From: Anaeramoeba flamelloides | Taxonomy: Eukaryota; Metamonada; Anaeramoebidae | Direction of reading: 5' to 3' | DNA length: 64,000 bases | Assembly: GCA_027625915.1 (NCBI GenBank) | Contig: JANTQA010000015.1 | Coordinates: 8,337,001-8,401,000 of the forward strand | In this document: piece by piece, positions 33,797 to 45,078 of the stretch | Layout of the letters: every line of letters begins with the position of its first letter | Position numbering within the stretch: position 1 is the first letter of the stretch | Position numbers and translations under genes: made by a program | The notes under the pieces: model-generated | The model's input: the letters and a program-made list of their open reading frames with translations, nothing else | Database searches by the model: none | What the model was told of the DNA's origin: nothing

Positions 33797-34616
33797 ATCA
33801 AATCTAAAACCCGGAAATTTCTGAAACCCGGTAATTCCATTTTTCTGATCAATTGTAAATATTAGTAAAAAGTCAACAATATACTCCCATTTTACAGACA
33901 AATAACCCAATTACCCAGCAACTTATAACCGTTCCAATTGGAGTATTGGTTAAATATACTGAATCTACCATTTTTAACTCTTTGGTGAATTCAGAAATCA
34001 AAAAAATCCAAAATTTGTAAAATTAATTGAGAACATGACTGAAAATGAAAATCCACTTTTGATTTTAAATTTTGAAATAAAAAACATTTTTATACTTTTA
34101 AAATATTTGAAAACATTTGAATTTGAGAGAGGTGTTTGATTATTATAAATTTTCATGAAATTATGAAAACCATTTTGTCAAAAAATAAATCCTCTAAGGT
34201 TCCCAATAGAAATTTAAAATTTTGAAAAAATTATTAAAAGAAAGATATAAAGTAAATAAAACTCTTATTTCTTAAATGCAATATCAAAATAATTCTTATA
34301 AAGATGATTCCTAATAAATTTAGAATTTATCTAAAGGGAAAATCGCAATAAATTTGATTTTCAATTTTCAGTAATGTTCTCAATTAATTTTACAAATTTT
34401 GGATTTTTTTGATTTCTGAATTTACCAAAGAGTTGAAATTAATGGTAGATTCAGTATATTTAACCAATACTCCAATTGGAACGGTTATAAGTTGCTGGGT
34501 AATTGGGTTATTTGTCTGTAAAATGGGAGTATATTGTTGACTTTTTACTAATATTTACAATTGATCAGAAAAATGGAATTACCGGGTTTCAGAAATTTCC
34601 CGGTTTTAGATTTGAT
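33797..34616. mobile_element. Long foldback element
   Basis: Two near-identical inverted arms of ~255 bp (33797-34050 and 34358-34616) flank a ~305 bp middle. Outer ends read atcaaatctaaaaccc and its complement. Arm sequence includes ctcccattttacagacaaat and gttccaattggagtattggt with exact complements. The pentamer agtga sits next to both ends (33790-33794 and 34617-34621) and may be a target duplication. No open frame is present. It is either a non-autonomous DNA transposon or a source of long hairpin RNA. Confidence 0.8.
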
Positions 34617-37600
34617 AGTGAATGATAAACAATCAGAAATAATGCAATTAAGGAGAATTAAATACCTGGACTTCAGAAGGTTATTGGGAGTATTACCATT
34701 AACTCATTAATAAACCACTTTCAAGTCAAATGTGGCACAGTTGTTATAGAGTGAATTACATGTACATAAAGGGTTTGAATGGATATTAGAAGAATATTTT
34801 TATTTTGGAAATTCCAAAATTCACAATCATTTTTTAACATTTTTACGTATCTTTTTCAATTTTTTTCATTTACAAATTTATTTTTATCACAAGATTAATA
34901 GTAAAATGGTAAAAACGTGTTATTTTAAGGTTAATGATAAAATAAAAATGACTGTAGAGAAATAATTTTGATTTCTATTGGGATTTTAATTGATTTTCAA
35001 TTTGAGATCAAATTGAACATTGTTGTTTTTCTCGATTGGGAGCTAAGAATTTTGGATTTTTAATTTATAAGAAAATATATTGATTTATTAGTTTTATTTC
35101 AGGTGGATATTAACTTTTCTTTGATGTTTATTATTCTGTTTTTTTCTTATGTTATCTTCAAAAGTCATTTATAAAAATTAATTTGTTATTTGAAAAAAAT
35201 GCTGGGTCAAGTTAACTGAAACAAAATTTATGTAAATAATTTACATATTTTTTTTTAATTTTTTTTCTTCTTAATTTGTAATATCACATAATCACTAAAG
35301 ATTAAATGAAAGTATAGAAACATATTCCATAATGTTCATATTTTAGTTACGTATTTAGAAGGATTTTAATGAATGTGATAATTTTTTTAAAATATAAAAA
35401 ACATTTTTATATGTAATAAATGATAATGAACAGTTTACAATAGTCGTAAAAATTCTATAAATCAGGATATTTCAAATAAAAATAATTTTTCTCTTAAAAT
35501 TTTCAGTTTTGAGATTATTATTTTAATAATATTTTTTAAAAAATAATAATAAGAAAATCAATATATTAGATATTTTTATTAATCTTTAATCCTGTATGAT
35601 TACTTAGAAGTATTTACAACCAAAAAATATTTTTTTAATCAACACTTAATTTCAAATGTTTCTTTAAACTATTAATTTTAGAGTTATTTGCCAATAATTC
35701 GTCCTGATTTTTTGTTAAACTCTAAACAAGATTTTTATAATTTATAATTTGAAAATTAGTAATAGTTCATTTTAATAGAGTTTAATTAAAGTAAACAAAA
35801 TGTATTTTTTGCTAAATTTATTACAAAATAAAATCTTACTAATGTTATTGTTTAATAAAACTAAACTCTTTTTCAATCAGACGACCCTGTAATATCAAAA
35901 GAAATAGAACATACCCATTGATTTTAATTAATTATTCATCTGAAAATAAATTTTCAATTTTTAGATCTGGATCATTTTTTCTAATTTAGTTTCAAAATTG
36001 TTTTTTTATTTTTTTTATTTATTATTTTTTTTTTCTTTTTAAAATCCTTTTTTTTTTTTTTTTTTAAAAAGTCAATTTTGAAAAAAAAAAAATGTTTGAA
36101 AGTCCAAATTAACTTTTAGAAAAGTGGAGCTATGTAATTTCTTATAATATCAATACGCTTAATATTAAAAAATCTTATTGTCAACCATTTTAATTTTCTA
36201 TAAAATTTGAGAAATTTGCAGAAAGTTTTGATGAAAGGGTTGCTAAATTTTTATTAACTTTTATTTTACTTTGATAAAAGAAAAGTTTGTACGGGTATTT
36301 CTTTTATGAATATCAACTCTAATCCAGAGTATATTATTTATCTTATTTCTAAAGATTTATATTAAAGTTTATGTTGATTGTTAATTAAAAAAAAAATTGA
36401 ATTTTTTATTTTTGTATGGACCAATTTTGGATGAAATCAAGTTTATAATCATTCAAAATGGATTTTCAGAAAAGTAAATGATCTACTTCGATCTTTGGGT
36501 AAAACTTAAATATTTTGGTTGAATTTATTTTTTTGATAGTTTCCTTAGTTTTAACGAGTCAAGATATCAACATCTTGGTAAGACAACATTAGAATCCAAA
36601 ATTAATTTTTCGCCTTCCAAATTTCTTAAACTTATTACTTATTATATTTTTACTTGTTTGAAATTATTTTTCATTTTTTCTTTTTTATTTTTTATTGTTT
36701 TCTTTTATCTTCTGGAAAAGAAAATTATGGTAATTCAATTCATATAAAACAAATTTCAAAATTAGAGTTAAATTTTATAATTAATTATTTTCTTATTTCA
36801 TTTATCTTTTAAAAAATAAAATTATTACACTGGATTTTTATTTATTAATCTATATTGGTCATTATCTCTATTCACTTTACTAAAATACATTATTATTCAA
36901 AAAAAAAAAATGTTAAACAAATGTTTTTCTTATGAAAAATCCGCCCCTATTTTTGAAATTAAGTTTATAAATTATTCATAAAAAATAAGTTAAACCCGAT
37001 TAACAAAAAAGTGTTTTTAATGTTGGTAAGCACTTTTCACCCAAAAATATTATTTTATTTTTATTTTTTTTTTGGATAAAATTTACTCTTTTAAATTTCA
37101 ACAAAAAACCTTCAGCTTCACGTATTTTTTTTGATCAATTGAAAATTCAACTTTAAAACGAAAAAATTGAAAAATTAAAACAATTTTTTTGTTTGGTAAT
37201 CCAATAGTTAAACAAAAAAATTGAAAAGATCACAAAAAATATTATTTTTGGTTGTCTTTGAATAAAAAAAACAATTTATTGAAAAAACAATATCTTTTTT
37301 TTTAAAAGTAAGAAAAACTTTTAAAAATAATTATTTGCTTAAATCCTTTTATTTCAGTTCTGAATTTTTAAAATTTCTTTTTAAAATTGATTTTTTATTT
37401 TAATAAATTATTATTTTTTTTTTAACTATTTTATGAAAATCTCCAAATATATAGATGTATATCTAGATTTTTTTTTTTTTTTTTTGCTTAATGCTTTTGA
37501 TCCAATTCTATCACTAATTATGTATTTTTTTTTTTTTTTTCTTTGTTATTGGATATAATGTTTTTTAAACAGTATTCATTTTTTGTTAAATCATTTTTAT

Positions 37601-37641
37601 TTGTTATCCAATTTTTGTATTCTTTCTTCTCTTCTTCATTT

Positions 37642-38163
37642 TTACAATTGTTTGTTTGTTTTTTTCAGGTTAAGAACTTCTTTTTCTAAGCTTTTAATTT
37701 TTTCCGTTTTTATTTTATCTTGTTTCATTAAAAAATCTATTTTTTTGGTTAAAAAATCATTTTGTTTAAATATTTTTTTGAAATTATTTTCGATTTCTAT
37801 TAGATTTATTTTTTTTAATTTATCATAAATTTGAGTTGATTTTATATATTTTTGATTATTTCCAAGTTCTTGTGATTTTGTAATTTCCCTAGCACTGATT
37901 TTACCTTTACCTTTACCTTTTTTTATGAATAAGGCAGAAACATCTTCAACTTCAATTGGACCAGATTCCAAATTATTCTTTATACCTTTATTAACTTTTG
38001 AATTTGTATTTTCTTCTTCTACTGGCTGTAAATTGGTATTGTTCGTTATTTTTAGAATATTGATATTACTCAAATTGCTTTTCTTCCGTTTGTTCTTAAT
38101 AAACGTCATGATTAATTTCTGAGTTTCAGAATCAGTTAATTTTAAAGGGGTTTGTCCATCATT
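37642..38163 (-). CDS. 3' exon of the ankyrin-repeat gene
   Basis: Begins after an aatttttag acceptor at 38164-38165 with NDGQTPLKLTDSETQKLI, a clear ankyrin-repeat end. It continues as MTFIKNKRKKSNLSNIN, a low-complexity linker with a Gly-Lys run (KKGKGKGK), and a C-terminal coiled coil (IEIENNFKKIFKQNDFLTKK ... IKSLEKEVLNLKK) to TAA. The acceptor and the donor of the upstream exon (43485) are both phase 0. Joined, they read ...KANFTIRD|NDGQTPLKL..., which completes an ankyrin unit. The intervening 5.3 kb is therefore an intron (38164-43485). Confidence 0.8.
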   Translation of the reverse strand, partial: NDGQTPLKLTDSETQKLIMTFIKNKRKKSNLSNINILKITNNTNLQPVEEENTNSKVNKGIKNNLESGPIEVEDVSALFIKKGKGKGKISAREITKSQELGNNQKYIKSTQIYDKLKKINLIEIENNFKKIFKQNDFLTKKIDFLMKQDKIKTEKIKSLEKEVLNLKKTNKQL

Positions 38164-38407
38164 CTAAAAATTATTTTTAAAAATTAGAAAACGTATTAAA
38201 CAAAAAACCAAATGAAAAAAAGTAGTTACATTAAGAAAAAAGTAATTTCAATTGTTTTTTTTTTTTTTTTAAAATCATTAATTTGAATGATTGATTTTTT
38301 TTTTTTTTTTTTTGATAGCAAACTAATTTCAAGATTTTTTAAATTTAATAATATTTTTATTTTTATTTTAGAATCAAAAGTAAACTTCTTTTACACAATA
38401 AAATTTA

Positions 38408-38658
38408 TTCTTGTTATAAACTCCAATTCAAAAATTTTGATTAATTAAAATTCAATTTTTTTTAAAAAAATCTCATTTTTAATCAATTTCTAGAAGAAAT
38501 AACAAATGAAAACCATTCATTAATAAAAATGTTAACAATTATTGATAAATTACAATACCCACAAAACAAAAAATAAATAATTATAAATACTAATAAATCA
38601 AGGCATGTGCTTAAAAATTTTGGAGAGAGCAAAACAAAAAAATGCTTTCTTAAATTTG
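38408..38658. repeat. Dispersed repeat R3, copy 1
   Basis: About 240 bp shared with 56536-56772 (direct) and 63336-63572 (inverted). It starts aactccaattcaaaaatttt and ends taaaaattttggagagag, with internal blocks ctagaagaaata and aaaacaaaaaataaataatt. The ends are imperfect inverted repeats of each other (ctccaattcaaaattttt / ctctccaaaattttt), suggesting a MITE. Confidence 0.65.
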
Positions 38659-38743
38659 AAAAGTTCATTTTTTTTTCTTCAAAATTAAAAATATTTTTTC
38701 AAAACAAATTGGAATTAAATAGTTTCAAATGTATATATATATA

Positions 38744-40042
38744 GTCTACGAAAAAAAAAATTTCCCTCAAACCATCAATTATTTTTTTTGATCTGTCATT
38801 TTCAATGATTTTTTTTTTGAAAAATTGAAACTACGATATTTGGCATTTTTATTTTTTTATTTTTTTATTCAATATTCAACTTTCATTTACAATAAATTTA
38901 TTTATAAAATGAACGAAAAACAAAAAACCTCACTTGAAACAAAATACCAAATTCTGTTAAAATTGAAAGAAGGTATACCAATCAAAAAACTAGCAAAAAA
39001 CAATAATATTACAACTAAAACTATTCGAAACTGGGAGAAAAAATCTCGTACAGGTTCACTTATTCGGAAAGAAGGTAGTGGTCGAAAAAGTTGGTTAAAT
39101 AATGAACAGCTCCAAAAACTAGAAGAAATATTCAATGAAAATCGTGAGAAAAGTTCAATAAAATTGAAACGTTTGATCAAAAAGCAACTCAATGTATCTT
39201 TATCTATAAGAACTATACAAAGATATCGGAAAAATAATGATTGGATTCCTGTTAAACCAATCACAATTCCAAAACTTTCGCAAAAAGATAAGGAAAAAAG
39301 AAAGATGTATTGTAGACTCCACTATAATTATGACTGGAAAAGGGTGATTTTTAGTGATGAATCAAAAATAGAGTTATTTCGAAATACATCTTATGTTTAT
39401 ATCAAGAAAGGCGAGAAAAGACCCCGAAAAGAAATGGATAATAAAAGAATTTCAGTTATGATTTGGGCTGGAATTTCTTGGAAGGGAAAAACTGAAATTG
39501 TTTTTTTCAAAAGATTTTTTGCAAAAAATTCAAAATCACTAATGAATTCAGAAATTTATACTCGAATACTTGAACAAGCATTACTTCCTTTTATTAAAAA
39601 TAAATATGACGGCGATGATTTTGAATTTCTTCAAGACAATGCACCCATTCATAAATCAAAACTTTCAATGAATTGGTTCAAAGAAAATTTAATTAAATTG
39701 GTGTCTTTCCCGACCAAATCACCCGATTTGAATCCAATTGAAAAGATATGGAATGATTTAAAAAACATGATCGAAGAAGAATCTGCCGAAACCCAAGAAG
39801 AACTGAAAAATTCAATCAAAAAAAATTGGAAAAAAATTTCCACAAAAAAAATTAGCGACCAGATTAAACACCTTGACAAAATCATTCCTAAAATCTTAGA
39901 AAATGGGGGGGAATTCAACATTTGAAACTTGTTTCGAAAATGATACGACTTTGAAAATTAAAAATACAAATTGAAATTTTTCAATTTATAATGTATGATT
40001 TTGTATTGATAACGTTTGTGAGAAAATTTTTTTGTCGTAGAC
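38744..40042 (+). mobile_element. Tc1/mariner transposon, apparently complete
   Basis: A 1299 bp element with short inverted ends (GTCTACGAAAAAAAAAATTT left, complement of GTCTACGACAAAAAAATTTT right), inserted at TA within a (TA)n microsatellite. It encodes a single uninterrupted DD34E transposase (38909-39925). It lies antisense in the intron of the ankyrin gene. Both ends and the ORF look whole, so it is a candidate autonomous copy. Confidence 0.92.
38909..39925 (+). CDS. Tc1-type DD34E transposase
   Basis: 338 residues from the ATG at 38909 (MNEKQKTSLETKYQILLKLK) to TGA. The frame is open upstream, but only from a non-ATG codon. The N-terminal ~110 residues hold two helix-turn-helix modules (EGIPIKKLAKNNNITTKTIR, and a second ending LSIRTIQRY). 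The catalytic triad is Asp150 (VIFSDESK), Asp243 (LQDNAPIH) and Glu278 (LNPIEKIW), with exactly 34 residues between the last two, the Tc1 signature. It cuts and pastes the element by recognising its terminal repeats. Length matches the family (~340). No frameshift or stop interrupts it. It ends in TGA, whereas host genes in this window end in TAA, a mild hint of separate origin. Confidence 0.95.
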   Translation: MNEKQKTSLETKYQILLKLKEGIPIKKLAKNNNITTKTIRNWEKKSRTGSLIRKEGSGRKSWLNNEQLQKLEEIFNENREKSSIKLKRLIKKQLNVSLSIRTIQRYRKNNDWIPVKPITIPKLSQKDKEKRKMYCRLHYNYDWKRVIFSDESKIELFRNTSYVYIKKGEKRPRKEMDNKRISVMIWAGISWKGKTEIVFFKRFFAKNSKSLMNSEIYTRILEQALLPFIKNKYDGDDFEFLQDNAPIHKSKLSMNWFKENLIKLVSFPTKSPDLNPIEKIWNDLKNMIEEESAETQEELKNSIKKNWKKISTKKISDQIKHLDKIIPKILENGGEFNI

Positions 40043-40304
40043 TATATATATATATATATATATATATTAGATTTGATTTTGTTAAAATAAAAAATTTATT
40101 TAAAAATTTAAATTAAAAAAATAATAATTATGAAATGTTATAAAAATAATATTATTATTTTTATTAAAAAAATAATAAGATATACGAGAGTTTGGTTATA
40201 AAGTTTTTATGATTGTTCTAAAATGATTGTTTTTTTTCGGGTTTAAAAACATATAATTTACTCGCTTCAATCAATAAAAAAAAAAAAAAGTAATATTTTT
40301 TTCT

Positions 40305-40680
40305 ATTTTTTCCCTTGTTGAATTTCCTTTTTATTCGAAAGAAGAGTTACTAAGGAGAAAAATCAAGTGGTTACCTATTAATACTCGAAGGACAGAACCT
40401 AGTCGGTATGGGTAACTTGAAAAGAAAAAGAAAAGTCAAAAACAAAAACTGGAACGATCAAAAAAGATTGGATCAAAAAGAAAAAAAATGACAGCTACTA
40501 AACAACTACCTCTCAACGAAGCACTCACAATTTCTTAGAAATAATTAAACGACAAAATTTTAAATAAAAGGATCGTGTCTGTTTTAATGAATGTTATTGA
40601 TAAAAATGGACAGTTGTTTTTTTTTTTGATTTTTTACCAACTGTCTTTGAAAAATTATTTTTTGTTTTCTAACTTGCTTT
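40305..40680. repeat. Direct repeat pair in the ankyrin intron, copy 1
   Basis: Shares about 370 bp with 42196-42560 in the same orientation. Similarity is strongest in the first 70 bp (ttttcccttgttgaatttcc, then attcgaaagaagagttac) and weaker after. Both copies read FP.YSKEEL.R.K in one frame, but the frame ends within about 35 codons, so coding is doubtful. Confidence 0.55.
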
Positions 40681-40829
40681 TTTTTTGTTTTTTAACTTTC
40701 TTTTCTTTTTTTTTTCTTTAGAATTTTTCTTTTTGTTTTTTCAACCAATAAAAATTTGGAACTATCTCGATTCCAAAATATTTTTTTTTCTTTATCATCT
40801 AAATCACTAATTTACCATTAGTAATCAGA

Positions 40830-41265
40830 GTGCGTGCCGTAGAGTACCTATGTTTTTTGACCTTTACTGTTTTATTTGTTAAGTGTTCTAGGTTTTTTTG
40901 AGGTTTTCTTGAGTTTTCTGTTTTCTAGGTTTTTTTGAGGTTTTCTTTTTATTTGTAAAGTGTTCTAGGTTTTTTTGAGGTTTTCTATTTTATATGTGAA
41001 GTGTTCTAGGTTCTTTTTACTTTTTGAAATAAACAGAAAATGTTAATAAATTTTCGGTTTATTTCAAAAACTCAAAAAAACCTAAAGAAAATCTTTTGAT
41101 TTTCCAGATAAATAGAAAACTCAAAAAAACCTAACGAAAAACCAATAGATTTTCGGGATAAACAGAAAACTCAAGAAAATCTAACAGCGATTTTTTTTTT
41201 TTAAGAAATAAAAAGAAAATTTTTGAAATTATCTGATAATTTCTAAAATTAAAAAAAGCCTAACA
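40830..41265. repeat. Palindromic-unit repeat cluster, copy 3
   Basis: Contains four near-tandem units of about 45 bp built on gtgttctaggtttttttgag plus gttttctatttta. They are followed by the inverted counterparts (gaaaactcaaaaaaacctaa), around a central aaataaacagaaaat...attttcggtttattt hairpin. The cluster is thus one large imperfect palindrome. Confidence 0.6.
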
Positions 41266-41723
41266 ACAAAAACGTAAACATGGGGTAATTTTGTTGAATT
41301 TCATCCAATAATTAACAATACAAAAAAAAAAGTTTTTAAAATAGGAAAAAATTAATATAGATTTTTGTAATCTACAATATAAATTCACATAGTTGAAAAA
41401 TAATATTGGAAAATAATGTTTAAAAGAAAAATAAAAAAATAAAAAAAAAAAAAAGAATTGTTAATTATGTTGAAAACGTATTCATTTATAAAAAAGTTTA
41501 AATAGATTTCATTTTCCTTTATTTTCTTTCTCTTTTGGGTTTTTTTGATTATAAAGTTCTTTTTTTCAGATATTCTAAAGGATTTTTTTTGAAAATCAAA
41601 ATGGTAATTTTTAATTAGATTCTTAATAATTGATTTATAATTTTCCAAAAAATATAATAACTGTTTCTTTTTTTTTTGTAAATAATTAAAAAATTATTGC
41701 ATATTGAATGTATTACACATGTT

Positions 41724-42122
41724 CAAAAAGTGATGTCTTAACATTTTAAGTTTTTTTTTTTTACTAAATTAAACATTTTTACAAAAACCAAAAACTTTTA
41801 TCATGTGCCTCGATGGGGGAGGTTTCTTGTCAACAGATTTAGGATTTCTGATAGCAAAAAAAACAATTTAATGATGAATAAAACTGTTTGAGGAAGAAAC
41901 AGAAATTAGAAAATCAAAAATAATTTTTACAAAGACAAAAAACAAAAAGAACCCCAAAGATTTTTATTCTTTCATTAAATTGTTTTTTTTGCTATCAGAA
42001 ATCCTAAATCTGTTGACAAGAAACCTCCCCCATCGAGGCACATGATAAAAGTTTTTGGTTTTTGTAAAAATGTTTAATTTAGTAAAAAAAAAAAACTTAA
42101 AATGTTAAGACACCACTTTTTG
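41724..42122. repeat. Near-perfect foldback (long hairpin) in the ankyrin intron
   Basis: Arms of ~160 bp (41724-41884 and 41962-42122) are almost exact inverted copies, including tgcctcgatgggggaggttt and gttgacaagaaacctccccc, around a ~77 bp loop. Only a few differences are visible (for example gtgatgtc against gtggtgtc), implying recent formation or ongoing correction between arms. Relatives are at 15600-16090 and 23485-23535. It carries no ORF. Confidence 0.85.
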
Positions 42123-42195
42123 AAAATTTGTAATGAAAAAAAAAAAAAAATTGATTCTGAAGGTTTTTTCACATAAAATAAAAATGAAATTTTTC

Positions 42196-42560
42196 ATCTT
42201 TTTCCCTTGCTGAATTTCCTTTATATTCGAAAGAAGAGTTACAAAGGAAAAAAGAACAAGTTTTTACTTGCTAATACTGTGAAACTGAAACACAAAAGTA
42301 TGAATAAATTAAAAAACAAAAACTTAAAAGGCAAAAATTATCAAGGGTTTAAGGCAAATCAGATCAAAAAAAAAAAAAAAAAAGAAATTACAACAAATTA
42401 AACAACTATCCTTCAAATGAACCTTGTGATCAATTATCAAATAAAATTAAATTAACCAAAAGTATTGTGGTTGTGATTTTGGGTGTTCTTAATTAAAAGA
42501 TTGCATTGGATTTTTTTGATTTAATTTTTACCAATTGCTTCTTATAAACTCTTTTTAAAT
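42196..42560. repeat. Direct repeat pair in the ankyrin intron, copy 2
   Basis: Partner of 40305-40680, about 1.9 kb apart, with the foldback and a palindrome cluster between them. Confidence 0.55.
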
Positions 42561-42609
42561 TTCAATTTTTTTTCCTTTTTTCTTTTCAATTTTTTCCATT
42601 CAATTTTTT

Positions 42610-42770
42610 GCTTTTTCAATTTTTTTTTAGTATAAAGAAATTTTGGGTATGAATTTCTCTTTAACAATGGTGAAATCGATGATTTTCCGTTTAAATTGCC
42701 TTTTAGGAAATTTTGGTAAAGGGACATTTCGAGTGTAATTTACACTTCTTTCATCAATAATAAAATAAAA
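42610..42770 (+). mobile_element. LINE 3' terminal fragment (copy E)
   Basis: A short 5'-truncated LINE end, rightward. The block gaaatcgatgattttccgtt leads to the palindromic gagtgtaatttacacttctt and an aataataaaat tail. This aligns with the reverse complement of the 3' ends at 26714 and 59880. Nothing upstream is recognisable as LINE. Confidence 0.6.
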
Positions 42771-43485
42771 ATGAAAATTTAACATAATTTTGTCAATAAA
42801 ATTTAAACAATTAAAATTCAAATGCGAATGGAAATAAACTACTTTCGAAAAATAAGGGCCCAGTTTTTCAAATGATACTCAGGAAAACTAATTATATGAG
42901 GAACCCTGTAAATAATCATCAATAAACTAGAAGTTGATGGATAATCATCAGAAGATTAAATACTAACAAGGTGTCTTCTTTAAAAATTTTTATACGTTGA
43001 AAAAAAATCTATTTCATTTTTTGTACAAAAATTTGGCTAAAAAAATCATACAAAATTTTACAACATCTGGATATTATCGAATTTTTTTTTCGGTTGTAAG
43101 AGTAATTTGATTGAGAATTAAATTGAAATTTTTCATCATGTAAAAATATTAAATGTAAATCAGTGAAGAAAAATTGACATCTGAAACTATTCGATTGAAG
43201 AAACTACCAAACAAAAAAAAAATCAAATTGTCATCTGATTGTTTGAAAATTTTTTTTTATTTTCTTCCAATTTTTCAGTCAAAAGTTTGGTTAGTAAATT
43301 ATGAAGTAGAAAATTTTATTTAAATTACATCATTAATCAACTGCCCAACATCATATTGAAATTCAATGATTCTAGAACGAGATCTCGAAATTTGGGCCCC
43401 TATTTTTTGAATTTAGTTTAGATAAAAAATAAAGAAGGAAAGAAAAATCTGATAAAAAAAATCATAAAAAAAAAAATAAACTTAC

Positions 43486-45078
43486 ATCTCTAATTGTGAA
43501 ATTTGCTTTATGGGAAAACAAAAATTTGATTCTTTTTTTATTTAAAGACACTTTTTTTGCTATCAAATGTAATGGTGTCACACCCTTTTTATTTTTTTTT
43601 TCGATACTCCCTGGGATTTTACAAAATAATTGAATGATTTTCCAATCCCCACTATTCTCTAGGAAATAATGGAAAGAGGTAGAACCATTTTTATCTCTTC
43701 CTAAAATGGTATATTTTTTTAAGATAGTGCGAATGAAATCAAGATTAGGCTTTTTTAATTTGCAAGCACATTGTAAGGGCGAACACCAATTGGTACGACC
43801 ATAATAACGATCAGTAATTAAACAACCATTATTAAGGAATTCTTGTATTATTTCTAAATTATGAATTTGATTTTGATAGGCTGTTTGCCAAACGTTTAAC
43901 TTATCCGTATTTTGGAATTTAAGATCAGCAAAATTATCAAGAAAAAATTTCACAATTTCTAAACGTGGATTTCTTTGTTTTAATAAGCTATGCAATGGTG
44001 TATCATTGTTCTGATTAGTTATATTAATATCGATACCCAAATCCAAAAAGGATTGGATTGTTTCAATGCTTATATAAGGGTTACAAATTATCCAATGAAA
44101 GAAATATCCGTATTGATGTATCAGTGTAATAATTGCTTTGTTTAATAATAATTGTTGATAATTTTTTTTTGAAAGATGACAGTATAGGATTATATTTCTG
44201 TATTCTGAGATGTTCGCTTTGTTAATAGTTTGCAATTCTTCTTCTGGGATAAGAAGATCAATGATTTTTGATGGAATTTGTGAGGCATTCTTTGACGTCA
44301 ATAAATATTCAAATGGTGTTTTATAATTGAACTTCAATTTACGCCTAATAGGATTTCTCATGATATCTTCTAAAATTGAAATTTCTGGATTTTCCATTGA
44401 ACAAAAAAAATGAAGTGGTGGCTTTTTGTTGATACGAACATAATCCCAATTAACTTGGATTTCTTTTAACCATAACATAAATTCAATCCATTCATTTACT
44501 TGGCCATTGCTCACATTTAAATATAATAATTGTTTTCTCTCAACACGAAAATATTCATCAGTAATGAATTTCTTAATGTTAAATGCCGGTTCAAGTAATT
44601 CTGCTCCCATGGAAATAAATTTTTTAATCTTTTCCAGTTGTGGATTGTGCCGTATTAAAAAATGACTGATTATATTTTGCCCCTTATTATTTTTAATATT
44701 TACAGTTTGTTTTGTAAGTTGACAGTTAAGATCAAGAAAATATTGAATGATCGCTTCTGTTACATTATCTTTTTGAAGTAAATAATCGATCCCTGTTATC
44801 CCTTTCTTTTTATTCATATAATGGTTCACATTTTCTTTATTGATATAGAGTCTTATTTTGTCAATATTAAGATTTTTAATTGCATTTTTTGCTTTACCTT
44901 TGAAATTGTCACCTTTAATTTTTTTGTGATCTAAGAACGTTGAATAGAATGAAAATAAAAATAATATGAATTTTTTAATTTTTCGTTGTGTGTTTGTTTT
45001 CGGACTTTGAAAAAAATTATTATTTTGATTTTTTAGACTTTTTACTGTTTCTAAATTTTCCTGTTTAGGTTTCTTAGG
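43486..45078 (-). CDS. Ankyrin-repeat protein, main exon
   Basis: Ends at a GTAAGT donor directly after ...FTIRD (43486) and joins the 3' exon at 38163. About ten ankyrin repeats follow one another over ~470 residues. They are recognised by phrases such as NIKNNKGQNIISHFL, NQNNDTPLHSLLKQRNP, GSTSFHYFLENSGDW and NKKGVTPLHLIAKKVSLNK. Repeats of this type mediate protein binding. The frame stays open upstream of the first in-frame Met (MNKKKGITGID), through ...KIRLYINKENVNHY and KPKQENLETVKSLK, to a TAA at 45079-45081. Similar coding-like sequence continues on the far side in the same frame (FVQDLISNKPINSY ... SKEPKEPKEPK). The true start is therefore upstream or in another exon, and the TAA sits inside a CCTAAGGAA tandem repeat. 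Confidence 0.85.

Larger units (their letters stand above)
31786..37641. other. AT-rich intergenic region with repeats
   Basis: Nearly 6 kb without a supportable gene. It contains the palindromic-unit cluster (32690-33525) and the long foldback (33797-34616), both listed separately. The remainder, including 34.7-37.6 kb, is homopolymer-rich with no coding signal seen. Confidence 0.5.

Noticed and set aside
33797-34616. CRISPR-like or satellite array
   Set aside because: The structure is a single pair of long inverted arms, not repeated spaced units.
40305-40410. Short FP.YSKEEL.R.K reading shared by two direct repeats
   Set aside because: Frame closes within ~35 codons in both copies and has no in-frame start; recorded as a repeat only.
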